Assembly: GCF_014639235.1 (NCBI RefSeq)
Contig: NZ_BMFU01000001.1
Span: forward strand, 744,001 to 808,000
Reading direction: 5' to 3'
DNA length: 64,000 bases
Source: Paenibacillus silvae
GTDB taxonomy: Bacteria > Bacillota > Bacilli > Paenibacillales > Paenibacillaceae
Notes under the pieces: generated by a model
What the model saw: only the letters and a program-made list of their open reading frames with translations
What the model was told of the DNA's origin: nothing
Database searches by the model: none
Program-made: the position numbers and the translations under genes
Shown: piece by piece, positions 1-8,017 of the stretch
How the letters are laid out: every line of letters begins with the position of its first letter
Numbering within the stretch: the first letter of the stretch is position 1

Positions 1-195
1 AAGTTGTATAGCTTCGAGTTCAGCATAAGCTTTGCTCACTGTGACCAGGCTTACTCCCAGATCGACAGTCATTTTGCGCACAGAGGGCAACCGGGTTCCC
101 GGCTCTATTAATCCCGAACGGATACGGTCAGCAATCGTTAGAGCAATCTGCACATACAGCTTCGTGCTGCTCCCCCGTTTCAATTCAATATGCAT
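1..195 (-). CDS. GntR-family regulator, N-terminal part (cut by window edge)
   Basis: The first 65 residues, read leftward from an ATG at 195, form a GntR-type winged helix: the conserved YVQIALTIADRI and PGTRLPSVRKM segments are followed by a recognition helix around VSLVTVSKAYAELE. The rest lies beyond position 1. It is divergent from a PLP aminotransferase gene. This arrangement and the N-terminal sequence fit either a plain GntR repressor or a MocR-type fusion whose C-terminal domain is an aminotransferase fold; the missing part would decide. The start is supported by a GGGGGAG Shine-Dalgarno stretch just upstream. It probably controls itself and the neighbouring aminotransferase. Confidence 0.8.
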   Translation of the reverse strand, partial: MHIELKRGSSTKLYVQIALTIADRIRSGLIEPGTRLPSVRKMTVDLGVSLVTVSKAYAELEAIQL

Positions 196-302
196 AATCA
201 CTCCCCCAACTGTTATGATCGTCGTTTTACTGTTATAGTGCGTTCTATCTATTATAGTTTATAATATTAGTATAACAGTGAATAACAGGAGATGAGAATA
301 TC
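196..302. promoter_or_regulatory. Divergent control region with repeated ACTGTTAT sites
   Basis: The gap between the divergent regulator and aminotransferase genes contains ACTGTTAT at 209-216 and again at 229-236, exactly 20 bp apart. The reverse complement ATAACAGT is at 272-279, with a further ATAACAG at 282-288, 10 bp on. A TATAAT -10 candidate for the aminotransferase lies at 260-265 with no good -35 box, which would fit an activated or regulator-occluded promoter. AGGAGATGA precedes the aminotransferase ATG. The repeats are seen directly; that they are the GntR operator is inference. Confidence 0.6.
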
Positions 303-1532
303 ATGAGTACACCTTGGTCTAAAATGGCACAAAACACCCCGTCCTCTGTCGTTCGCGACATGTTACAGGCCGCACAAGCGCCCGGAATGATCTCACTTGC
401 AGGTGGTCTTCCTGCGCAAACTTCCTTCCCGCTTGAAGCCATCCGCGCAGCTTATGAGAAAGTATTTATGAGTGGGTCAGCCGCTCTTCAATATGCAGAA
501 ACGGAAGGCTATCGTCCGCTTCGTGTCAAAATTGCTGAGCGTCTGGAAGCCAAAGGACTGCCTGCTTCACCTGATCATATGCTGTTAACGACTGGATCAC
601 AGCAATCCATCGACCTGGTCTGCCGCATCCTGCTTGACCCGGGTGACAGCGTACTTGTGGAATCACCTACTTATCTGGCGGCTCTGCAGGTCATCCAATC
701 TTATCAGGGCGTATCACACGGCGTAGCCTGTGACGATCACGGTATGCTGCCAGAATCTCTGGAAGAGCAGCTTCAACTACATCTCCCTAAACTGGTCTAC
801 ATTAACCCCACGTTCTCTAACCCGACAGGCAAAGTATGGTCCCGTGAGAGAAGACAACAAGCCGTGGATTTGTGCCGAAAATATGGTGTACTTATTCTGG
901 AGGATGATCCTTATGGTGAAATCCGCTTTAACCCTGAACAACTAGATGCACCTGCTCTCGCAGCACTGGATGCTGCATCATATGAAGGACCGTCCAACGT
1001 AATCTATACCAGCACTTTTTCCAAAACAGTAGCTCCGGGCCTCCGTACCGGCTGGATTCTCGCTGCTCCCGATATTGTTAAAATTGCTGCTCGCGCCAAG
1101 CAAGGCGCAGACCTGCACTCCAGCAGCATTGATCAGCGAGCATTGCACGCATTACTTGAGACGTTTGATCTGGATGCTCATATTCGCCACATTTCTCAGG
1201 ACTATGAACAGCGTATGAGAACGCTGACCGAACTCATGGCCCGTAAATCATGGGAGGGCATTACATGGAACTCTCCGCAAGGCGGCATGTTCTTGTGGCT
1301 GACACTTCCTGAAGGCATGCTTGCCAGCAACCTGTTCACATACGGCATCCAGGAGAAGGTATGTATCGTACCTGGTGATTCCTTCTATGCCGGAACACCA
1401 GAGCTTAACCGGATGCGGATCAACTTTACCCATACAGACCCTGAGCTTCTTCCTGAAGCGGTAGAACGTATGGATCGTGCCATTCAGCGCTGGCATGCTT
1501 CCAGCCAATCCGATCATGTGGTTACAATGTAA
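303..1532 (+). CDS. PLP-dependent aminotransferase, fold type I (LysN / 2-aminoadipate type)
   Basis: This 409-residue protein covers a complete class I/II aminotransferase. The N-terminal segment has MISLAGGLPA, typical of the LysN/2-aminoadipate and MocR-associated branch. SNPTGKVWS and LEDDPYGEIRF are the cofactor-binding regions. The PLP lysine is Lys241 in TFSKTVAPGLRTGW. The C-terminal NFTHTDPE segment precedes the usual end. It should transfer an amino group from an amino acid to 2-oxoglutarate in the cytoplasm; the substrate cannot be read from sequence. It is monocistronic: a control region shared with the GntR-type gene lies upstream and a terminator follows at once. A good RBS (AGGAGATGA) supports the ATG. 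Confidence 0.9.
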   Translation: MSTPWSKMAQNTPSSVVRDMLQAAQAPGMISLAGGLPAQTSFPLEAIRAAYEKVFMSGSAALQYAETEGYRPLRVKIAERLEAKGLPASPDHMLLTTGSQQSIDLVCRILLDPGDSVLVESPTYLAALQVIQSYQGVSHGVACDDHGMLPESLEEQLQLHLPKLVYINPTFSNPTGKVWSRERRQQAVDLCRKYGVLILEDDPYGEIRFNPEQLDAPALAALDAASYEGPSNVIYTSTFSKTVAPGLRTGWILAAPDIVKIAARAKQGADLHSSSIDQRALHALLETFDLDAHIRHISQDYEQRMRTLTELMARKSWEGITWNSPQGGMFLWLTLPEGMLASNLFTYGIQEKVCIVPGDSFYAGTPELNRMRINFTHTDPELLPEAVERMDRAIQRWHASSQSDHVVTM

Positions 1533-1561
1533 CAAACTGTCATTCCGATAGCATAACAGTT

Positions 1562-1605
1562 GACCGCTTTAGCCTTTTTTTACAGGCTAAGCGGTTTTTC
1601 TTTTT
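1562..1605 (+). terminator. Rho-independent terminator of the aminotransferase gene
   Basis: A GC-rich stem (ACCGCTTTAGCCT paired with AGGCTAAGCGGT, one mismatch) is followed by a run of T on the plus strand, about 30 bp after the aminotransferase stop codon. Confidence 0.85.
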
Positions 1606-1630
1606 CTATAGCCGTGCTGCTTACGTCGGA

Positions 1631-1680
1631 ATAAAAATAAGGCGTCAGATTCAAAAATGAATCTGACGCCTTATTTTTAT
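1631..1680. terminator. Perfect 23-bp bidirectional hairpin terminator downstream of rnpB
   Basis: Two perfect 23-nt arms (1631-1653 and 1658-1680) flank a 4-nt loop. The GC core is GGCGTCAGATTCA and both ends are AT-rich, so T tracts form in either direction. It lies about 50 nt past the RNase P RNA 3' end and shields it from the convergent aminotransferase transcript. Confidence 0.85.
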
Positions 1681-1731
1681 ATAACCTGTTGTGTTGAACA
1701 GGAATTCATACATCGTTTTGTTGTTGCAGTT

Positions 1732-2145
1732 AGGAAAGCTTACCGTAAGCCGGGTTCTGTGCTCTTCGTGGTTCAAACGGGAACTACCCTCCCACCAGAA
1801 GCGACAATCATCTATCTAGGCCGTACATTGCTGCACAGCTCAAGCGACCAACCTAGACACACCTCGGGCTAAGGCTGTCTCCTCCGAAGAGGTGACGGTG
1901 TCCCTTTAGGTCTTGCTCCAGATGGGGTTTACCAGGAACGAAGTCACCAGCGTTCCTCGGGGTCTCTTACACCTCGGTTCCATCCTTGCCTGTACCGGGG
2001 AATACCCGGCCATCGGCGGTCCATTTCTGTGGCACTATCCTTCAACTCGCGCTGACTGGACGTTATCCAGCATCCTGCCCTGTGGAGCCCGGACTTTCCT
2101 CTCGTGGCAACGAAGGCCACCAGCGATTGTCTGTCAAGCTTTCCG
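1732..2145 (-). ncRNA. rnpB: RNase P RNA component, A-type architecture
   Basis: Read on the minus strand, the RNA shows the universal core: GAGGAAAGTCCGGGCTCC near the 5' end, AGTGCCACAGAAA, GGTAAACCCC, the GGAGCAAGACC block, CCTAGATAGATGATTGTCGC and ACAGAACCCGGCTTACG at the 3' end. GGAAAGCTT at the 5' end pairs with AAGCTTTCC at the 3' end as helix P1, giving about 414 nt. It processes tRNA 5' leaders with the RnpA protein. The GGTAAACCCC-ATCTGGAGCAAGACC segment matches the E. coli A-type layout, not the B-type of B. subtilis. Exact ends are inferred from P1. Confidence 0.96.
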
Positions 2146-2158
2146 AACAACATTACAT

Positions 2159-2187
2159 AGTATACAGGCATTTGCCTCCCCATACAA
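2159..2187 (-). promoter_or_regulatory. SigA-type promoter of rnpB
   Basis: TTGTAT (2182-2187) and TATACT (2159-2164) on the minus strand are separated by 17 bp. A start about 7 nt downstream (near 2152) lies just before the RNase P P1 helix. Confidence 0.75.
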
Positions 2188-2232
2188 GCTAAATATTAAT
2201 GGAAATCAGCGTGCAGCCTGCTTTTTACCCTT

Positions 2233-3348
2233 TTACATGAAACGGAATACTTCTGTATTCACCTCGGATGCAGTCACCTTCGTCTCATATCGCTGATCTG
2301 CGAGCTGAGCACGGAGCCAATCTGCAGTCTTGGGCTTCATGATTTTTTCTGTATTATGGCCCGGATCAATGATACACATGCCCGCCATCAGAGCATCATG
2401 TGCCGTATGATAGTCAATATCTCCCGTTACAATGACATCCGCTCCCTTGAAACGGGCTGTAAGCACATATCGGCTGCCTGAACCGCCGAGCACGGCGGCT
2501 TTTTTGATTTTTTTATTCAAATCACCAACCACGCGTACTTGCGGAACGTTAAATTGCGCTTTGACGACTTCGACCAACTCGCCAAGGGTTTTAGACTCCT
2601 TCAAAGGACCAAGACGTCCCAGGCCAAGTGTACGCCCTTTTAAATCGACTGCAAAGAGATCATACGCCACCTCTTCATATGGATGCGCCTTTAACATCGC
2701 CTGAATCACTTTGCTTCGCAAGCTTTGAGGTACAAGCGTTTCAATCCGCATCTCTTCGGCACGCTCCATCTGCCCCTGCGCTCCGATAAACGGCTGTGTG
2801 CCTTCGCCTGGAACAAATGTGCCTGTTCCTTCCGTGCTAAAGCTGCATTTGCTGTATTGACCAATACTTCCTGCCCCTGCCTCCAGAATCGCTTGCAGCA
2901 CCTGCTCATGATGCGTACGGGGAACGAACACTGCAAGCTTGTAGAGTTGATCTGTATGCACATCCTCCAGCGATTCCTTGCTCTCAATGCCAAGTGCTTC
3001 AGCCATCCAGTCATTAATGCCGCCCTCGGCTACATCGAGATTGGTGTGGGCAATATACACCGCGATGTCGTTTTTAATCAGTTTCTCATACAGCTTGCCC
3101 ATAGGTGTATCTGTACTCAGTGATTTTACGGGACGGAACATAATAGCGTGATGCGCAATAATCAGATTGGCACCAAGCCGGATTGCTTCCTCCACGACTT
3201 CATCAGTGACATCCAGTGCCACAAGCACATGAGTAATTTCTTTTTGCAGACTTCCCAGCTGTAAACCGATGCGATCATCAGGTACAGCCAGATGTTTCGG
3301 AGCCAGCCGCTCCATCAGTTGAATTACGGTTTGACCTTTGGCAAACAT
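2233..3348 (-). CDS. Nif3-like dinuclear metal centre protein (YqfO type)
   Basis: This 371-residue member of the Nif3/DUF34 family has the metal-binding IIAHHAIMF segment near residue 65 and the paired C-terminal GDIDYHTAHDAL and DPGHNTEK sites, where histidines and acidic residues hold two metals. The central region (about 130-230) is the inserted PII-like domain of the long Bacillus YqfO form; short homologues have about 250 residues. Family members are hexameric toroids of uncertain biochemical role. The gene overlaps the end of trmK by 25 nt, so the two are translationally linked. It is the last gene before rnpB. Confidence 0.93.
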   Translation of the reverse strand: MFAKGQTVIQLMERLAPKHLAVPDDRIGLQLGSLQKEITHVLVALDVTDEVVEEAIRLGANLIIAHHAIMFRPVKSLSTDTPMGKLYEKLIKNDIAVYIAHTNLDVAEGGINDWMAEALGIESKESLEDVHTDQLYKLAVFVPRTHHEQVLQAILEAGAGSIGQYSKCSFSTEGTGTFVPGEGTQPFIGAQGQMERAEEMRIETLVPQSLRSKVIQAMLKAHPYEEVAYDLFAVDLKGRTLGLGRLGPLKESKTLGELVEVVKAQFNVPQVRVVGDLNKKIKKAAVLGGSGSRYVLTARFKGADVIVTGDIDYHTAHDALMAGMCIIDPGHNTEKIMKPKTADWLRAQLADQRYETKVTASEVNTEVFRFM

Positions 3349-4082
3349 GCCAACACCTCCTGTAAACTGCTGATCAGCTGCTGCACCTCGGCTGCTTTGT
3401 CCCTGGATGATTCCTGATCCGATTTGGAAATGGACTGTAACACGCCCTGAAGCTTGCAGATTTCACTCTCCCATTTAGCAAAAAACACTTCGGTAGCACG
3501 GTCCGTCAGATACGGACCCATACGCAGCAGCAAATCTTCGGTCATTTCCACGCCGTCCTTTAAGGGACGAGCACGATATACCTCTTCATTCGCAATTGGA
3601 CTGCTCGCCTGCGGCATCGCAGTAATGATCTCATAAATTTTTCCGTCTTCCTCCAGAAGCTGCTCCGCCACGACAACCCAATGATGCTCCAGCAGCCAAC
3701 GTCTCAGAATATCTTCACCTACGTTAGGCTGCAAGATCAGAAGCTGAACACCTTCCAATTTGGACAAGCCGCGCTCTAAAATGGAAGCAATCAATGCACC
3801 GCCCATGCCCGCAATCGTAATGACATCCACTTCTCCTGTGGAGATCACATCCAGTCCGTCTCCACGACGCACCGTAATTTTTTCTTTTAACCCGGCATCA
3901 CTGACCTGCTTGCATGCAGCATCGTATGGACCAGGATTGACTTCCCCTGCTACAGCCGCTGAAGCTTTGCCACTGCGAATTGCGGCAACAGGTAACAACG
4001 CGTGGTCCGAGCCGATATCCGCCATCCGGCTTCCTTCGGGAATTTGATCATGTATTCGTTGTAATCGATTCGAAAGTTTCAT
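3324..4082 (-). CDS. trmK: tRNA (adenine(22)-N1)-methyltransferase TrmK
   Basis: TrmK makes m1A22 in the D-loop of bacterial tRNAs using S-adenosylmethionine. Visible are the SAM-binding ADIGSDHALLPV motif near residue 25, AGEVNPGP, the family signature TIAGMGGALI near residue 95 and a C-terminal helical region (about 165-250) that forms the family's coiled-coil tail. The start is set at the ATG at 4082 because AGGTGC lies immediately upstream; an upstream in-frame ATG adds five residues without an RBS. The length, 252 residues, is normal. It sits downstream of rpoD and upstream of the Nif3-like gene, as in Bacillus. Confidence 0.93.
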   Translation of the reverse strand: MKLSNRLQRIHDQIPEGSRMADIGSDHALLPVAAIRSGKASAAVAGEVNPGPYDAACKQVSDAGLKEKITVRRGDGLDVISTGEVDVITIAGMGGALIASILERGLSKLEGVQLLILQPNVGEDILRRWLLEHHWVVVAEQLLEEDGKIYEIITAMPQASSPIANEEVYRARPLKDGVEMTEDLLLRMGPYLTDRATEVFFAKWESEICKLQGVLQSISKSDQESSRDKAAEVQQLISSLQEVLACLPKVKP

Positions 4083-4199
4083 GAAGCACCTGACCATTCA
4101 TTTAATTTATTGATTTGCATTGCGTGAAGAAAAACGATAAAATGAAATCCAATCAAACATTTCAAGGATGATTTTCCAAAAGAAAGAAATCTAACTATT

Positions 4200-4258
4200 C
4201 AAATTAAAACGAAAGGAGACCCCGCCGCCGCCAAAGCGTCTCGCAGAAAGTCTCCCAT
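4200..4258 (-). terminator. Weak stem-loop downstream of rpoD
   Basis: After the rpoD stop, GGAGAC and GTCTCC on the minus strand can close a long GC-rich loop, followed by a T-rich TTTCGTTTTAATTT stretch. The stem is short, so it may only attenuate readthrough into trmK. Confidence 0.35.
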
Positions 4259-4265
4259 AGTTCAA

Positions 4266-5405
4266 TTATTCGAGGAAATCCTTGAGTCGTTTGCTGCGAC
4301 TCGGGTGGCGCAATTTACGAAGAGCTTTGGCTTCGATCTGACGAATACGCTCACGCGTAACACCAAATACTTTGCCCACTTCTTCCAGTGTTCTTGTACG
4401 TCCATCATCCAGACCAAAACGCAAACGAAGAACATTTTCTTCACGCTCTGTCAGTGTGTCCAGAACATCCTCGAGTTGTTCTTTCAAGAGCTCGTAGGCA
4501 GCAGCATCGGCTGGAGCGAGTGCTTCCTGATCCTCAATGAAATCACCCAGATGAGAATCGTCCTCTTCACCAATCGGTGTTTCCAGGGAAACCGGTTCTT
4601 GGGCAATCTTTGTAATTTCACGAACCTTTTCAACACTCAAGTCCATCTCCGCAGCAATCTCTTCAGGAGTCGGTTCGCGTCCAAGTTCCTGCAGGAGCTG
4701 ACGGGATACCCGAATCAGCTTATTAATCGTCTCCACCATGTGTACAGGAATACGAATTGTACGCGCCTGGTCAGCAATTGCACGTGTGATCGCCTGACGA
4801 ATCCACCATGTTGCATACGTACTGAACTTGTAACCCTTTTTATGGTCAAATTTCTCTACCGCTTTGATCAGACCCATATTACCTTCCTGAATCAAATCAA
4901 GGAACAGCATGCCACGTCCGACATAACGCTTGGCAATACTTACAACGAGACGCAGGTTAGCTTCCGCAAGACGACGCTTGGCTTCCTCATCCCCGTTCTC
5001 AATTCGTTTGGCAAGCTGTACTTCATCATCAGCAGACAACAAAGGCACGCGTCCAATCTCCTTGAGGTACATCCGCACAGGGTCATTAATTTTGATGCCA
5101 GGTGGCAGGCTCAGATCATCATCAAAATGGAACTCATCGTCCCCATCTCTACCGCCGTTTTCGGAATCATCGTTTGGACGAAGGGTAACCTCTTCATCAT
5201 TTTCGTTAACCACATCAATTCCAAGGTCACTGAGTTGCTCGTAGAACTCATCCATCTGCTCTGCATCCTGCTCAAACGGAGAGAGTTTTTCAATAATTTC
5301 CTTGTAGTTCAGTGAAGCTCTTTTCTTACCTGATTCAATCAATTGATCTTTAACCTGATCCAGTGTTAATTCTGTTTCTAGTTCAGTATGCTGATCATTC
5401 GCCAT
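4266..5405 (-). CDS. rpoD: Primary sigma factor SigA (RpoD)
   Basis: This 379-residue housekeeping sigma factor directs RNA polymerase to -35/-10 promoters. Region 1.1 is acidic (the ENDEEVTLRP to FHFDDD stretch). Region 1.2 is DPVRMYLKEIGRVPLL. Region 2 contains LRLVVSIAKRYVGRG and the -10-binding KFSTYATWWIRQAITR. Region 3 contains RIPVHMVETINKL. Region 4.2 contains GVTRERIRQIEAKALRKLR, which reads the -35 box. The size matches Bacillus SigA (about 371). GGGAGGAGGGAG provides a strong RBS. It follows dnaG by 45 bp, the usual macromolecular-synthesis order, with rpsU located elsewhere (23823). Confidence 0.98.
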   Translation of the reverse strand: MANDQHTELETELTLDQVKDQLIESGKKRASLNYKEIIEKLSPFEQDAEQMDEFYEQLSDLGIDVVNENDEEVTLRPNDDSENGGRDGDDEFHFDDDLSLPPGIKINDPVRMYLKEIGRVPLLSADDEVQLAKRIENGDEEAKRRLAEANLRLVVSIAKRYVGRGMLFLDLIQEGNMGLIKAVEKFDHKKGYKFSTYATWWIRQAITRAIADQARTIRIPVHMVETINKLIRVSRQLLQELGREPTPEEIAAEMDLSVEKVREITKIAQEPVSLETPIGEEDDSHLGDFIEDQEALAPADAAAYELLKEQLEDVLDTLTEREENVLRLRFGLDDGRTRTLEEVGKVFGVTRERIRQIEAKALRKLRHPSRSKRLKDFLE

Positions 5406-5450
5406 AACTCGACTCCCTCCTCCCTAGAAACATCCGAGTAATCTAGATGT

Positions 5451-7271
5451 TCACTGTCTCTCTAGGGCAATCATCTCAAGTGCAATTTGTGCCGCGCGTA
5501 CAGAATCACCTGCCCGCTCTGCAGCAATCATTTCCTCTTTCTTCAGGTCGTACTCTTTTTTGCGCGGATACTTCAGAACTTCCCTGATACAATCGTCAAG
5601 CACTTGAACACTCCATTCACCTGGACCATCCATCATCGAGATTGAGCTGACCGTCTTTTCCAGACGATCATCATGCAGAGAAGACATAAAACGGCTTGTA
5701 TCCGGCGGTTTGCCTTGCGCGTAATAGGCATATAGATAAGCAGCAATAGCTGCATGATCATCCAAGTTAAAGGCTTCTCCAAGATGTTCATTGACGTACT
5801 GGGCTGCTTCATCATCCTGCAGCATCCAGGCGATCAGCTTGCGCTCAGCAGAATGGTAAGCCGGCAACAGATTGGGTGTAGGCACATGCCTATTTTGTTG
5901 CCTACCATTATTCCACCTTTTCGTGTTATTATCCCCATAATCCTCGTTATTTTTCATTGCTTCCCGTTCCTCGTTACATTCTTGCTTCAATGTCTCGAAG
6001 GATACATCAACTTCAGCCGCAAGTTCACGAAGATATACTTCACGCTCCGTCGGTGAAGACAGAGGAGCAATCAGTTTTACTGCTTCTTTGGAATAGGCGA
6101 TCTGACCGCCGCCTTCTAGCAGTATATGGTTTTTTTTAAGGTTTATAAGCTTAAATTTTGTAGTTGTTACGGCACCGTCCACAATCTGGTTACGGAATCG
6201 TTCACCGCCGTGCTTTCGAATAAAATCATCCGGATCAAGTCCCTCAGGAATGAGCGCGATCTTCACCTGTAATCCGGCTTCCTCCAAGATGGGAAAGTTC
6301 TTCATGGCAGCGGCCTGTCCAGCCCGGTCGCCATCATAACACAGAATGACCTCATCACACATGCCTTTGATCATCAAAGCCTGATTTTCCGTAAGCGCCG
6401 TTCCCATAGCAGCGACACCATTCTGAACGTCCTGATCCCATGCAGAGATTACATCACCATAACCTTCAAACAAAATAACTTGTCTCTGTTTGCGTATTGC
6501 ATTTTTGGCCTGGTGCAGATTGTAGAGAACACGACCTTTATTGAACAACCGGGTTTCCGGAGAGTTCAGATATTTAGGCTGGCCTTCTCCCAATATACGG
6601 CCCGCAAATGCAATCGGCTTACCGCTCCTGCCATGGATGGGGAACATGATTCGGTCTCTGAACTTGTCCACATATCCATGACCTTCACTTCGCTCTGAAA
6701 GAAGTCCGCCCCGCTCCATCTCTTCCAGCGGATATTCTCGCTTCTCCAGAAATTGTACCAGCGTATCCCAACGATTGGGTGCATATCCAATCTGGAACTG
6801 ATCAATCAATTTGTCACCAATTCCGCGTGAGCGTAAATATTCCATAGCCGCCTTACCATGCTCTGTATTTTTCAATAGAAAATGATACAGCTTCGCGGTA
6901 AGCTCATAAGCCTCCAGCAGACGTGCCGTCTCCGGATTCACATGAGCTGCTTCACGTCCCTGCCAGTCACCCATGGAGATGTGACTTTCTTCTGCCATCG
7001 TTTTGACAGCCTCGGGAAAGGATAATCCTTCGATTTCCATCCTGAATTTGATGGCGTTTCCGCCCGTGCCGCATCCGTAGCAATAGAAAATCTGTTTCTC
7101 GGGTGTAACAGTGAACGAAGGCGTCTTCTCGGAATGAAAAGGGCAGAGGCCTTTCATATACTTCCCCTGCTTGGTCAGATGTACAAATCGGCTTACCGTA
7201 TCGACGATATCATGTTGCTGCAATACCGATTCAATAATACTTTCGGGTATACCGCCTTGTCCGTTACTCAT
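5451..7271 (-). CDS. dnaG: DNA primase DnaG
   Basis: DnaG synthesises RNA primers at the replication fork. The N-terminal CHC2-type zinc finger is visible as CPFH and CYGCG, with LCPFHSEKTPSFTV between. RNAP-basal and Toprim segments follow, including LFEGYGDVISAWD and the acidic ILCYDGDRAG near residue 300. The C-terminal region (about 430-600) is the DnaB-helicase-binding domain. I place the start at the ATG at 7271, which has AAGGTGG five bases upstream; an in-frame GTG at 7298 lacks an RBS. It is upstream of rpoD and downstream of a DUF188 protein. Confidence 0.97.
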   Translation of the reverse strand: MSNGQGGIPESIIESVLQQHDIVDTVSRFVHLTKQGKYMKGLCPFHSEKTPSFTVTPEKQIFYCYGCGTGGNAIKFRMEIEGLSFPEAVKTMAEESHISMGDWQGREAAHVNPETARLLEAYELTAKLYHFLLKNTEHGKAAMEYLRSRGIGDKLIDQFQIGYAPNRWDTLVQFLEKREYPLEEMERGGLLSERSEGHGYVDKFRDRIMFPIHGRSGKPIAFAGRILGEGQPKYLNSPETRLFNKGRVLYNLHQAKNAIRKQRQVILFEGYGDVISAWDQDVQNGVAAMGTALTENQALMIKGMCDEVILCYDGDRAGQAAAMKNFPILEEAGLQVKIALIPEGLDPDDFIRKHGGERFRNQIVDGAVTTTKFKLINLKKNHILLEGGGQIAYSKEAVKLIAPLSSPTEREVYLRELAAEVDVSFETLKQECNEEREAMKNNEDYGDNNTKRWNNGRQQNRHVPTPNLLPAYHSAERKLIAWMLQDDEAAQYVNEHLGEAFNLDDHAAIAAYLYAYYAQGKPPDTSRFMSSLHDDRLEKTVSSISMMDGPGEWSVQVLDDCIREVLKYPRKKEYDLKKEEMIAAERAGDSVRAAQIALEMIALERQ

Positions 7272-7318
7272 CTCGGCCACCTTCATCTCTTCTAACACGT
7301 AAATATAATTCGATAAAC

Positions 7319-7786
7319 TTACACATTCTCCTGCAAATCTTTCAAAAGTTTTGTCAGTTTATGTTGAAAAATTTCTCGATCCTGCTCTGTGAAGGGCTTT
7401 GGCCCCTTCCCATAATGACCTCGGCGTCTGGCTTTGGCCGCAGTATGGCGAGAATCAAGCATAAAATCAATATCCCGGTCATTAAATTCACGACCTCTAA
7501 ACGACAGAACATAACAACGTTTACCAAGTGCAAGCGCTGCAAGTCCATAATCCTGGGTTATGACCACATCATATGGCTTGATGTGATTTGCAATATACAA
7601 GTCTGCACTTTGATCACTGCGATCCACCTGCACGGTTCGTACGCCTTCTCCTCCTTGCAGCAAATGATCAAAGGAAGATACCATCAGCACAGGAATATTA
7701 AAAAGACGTGCGGTGCTGACAATCTCGGTCTTGACCGGGCACGCATCTCCATCCACAACGATGTGATTTATATTCAATTCACTCAA
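7319..7786 (-). CDS. YaiI/YqxD family (DUF188) protein
   Basis: The IVVDGDACPVK signature near the N-terminus, the FDHLLQGGEGV segment, VITQDYGLAALAL and FMLDSRHTAAKARRRG identify the DUF188 family, which has a PIN-like nuclease fold of unknown role. The start is uncertain: no ATG fits well. A TTG at 7786 with GGGTGG seven bases upstream gives 155 residues, the usual family size. Longer in-frame starts (ATG at 7807, up to 7879) would add a poorly conserved leader. It sits directly upstream of dnaG. Confidence 0.85.
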   Translation of the reverse strand: MSELNINHIVVDGDACPVKTEIVSTARLFNIPVLMVSSFDHLLQGGEGVRTVQVDRSDQSADLYIANHIKPYDVVITQDYGLAALALGKRCYVLSFRGREFNDRDIDFMLDSRHTAAKARRRGHYGKGPKPFTEQDREIFQHKLTKLLKDLQENV

Positions 7787-7885
7787 ACCCAAACCACCCG
7801 GTTTCATAAAATAACTGCATAATGGTAATATACGACCTTTGCCATTCAAATTCCTTCTGCGTCCAATGGAGAAAAACAAAGTCTA

Positions 7886-7938
7886 AAATACGGAGCGGTT
7901 GTTTTAAGGCAAATTCTACAATCCGCTCCGTATATTTA
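7886..7938. terminator. Bidirectional terminator between glyS and the DUF188 gene
   Basis: ATACGGAGCGG (7888-7898) and CCGCTCCGTAT (7923-7933) form an 11-bp perfect stem with AT-rich flanks. It lies about 80 bp downstream of the glyS stop codon and ends that operon. Confidence 0.7.
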
Positions 7939-8017
7939 TACCCTCATGTATCCTTCTTTAATACTGATCATGTGCAGCTGTCGTACTTTGTAACGTGAAT
8001 TGCAGTTACAGCACAAT

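Noticed and set aside
1913..2296. 127-codon open frame across the RNase P RNA gene
   Set aside because: It lies within a structured RNA gene on the other strand and its sequence is not protein-like.
4305..5315. 336-codon open frame opposite rpoD
   Set aside because: Antisense shadow of rpoD with Phe/Asn-rich, family-less sequence and no RBS.
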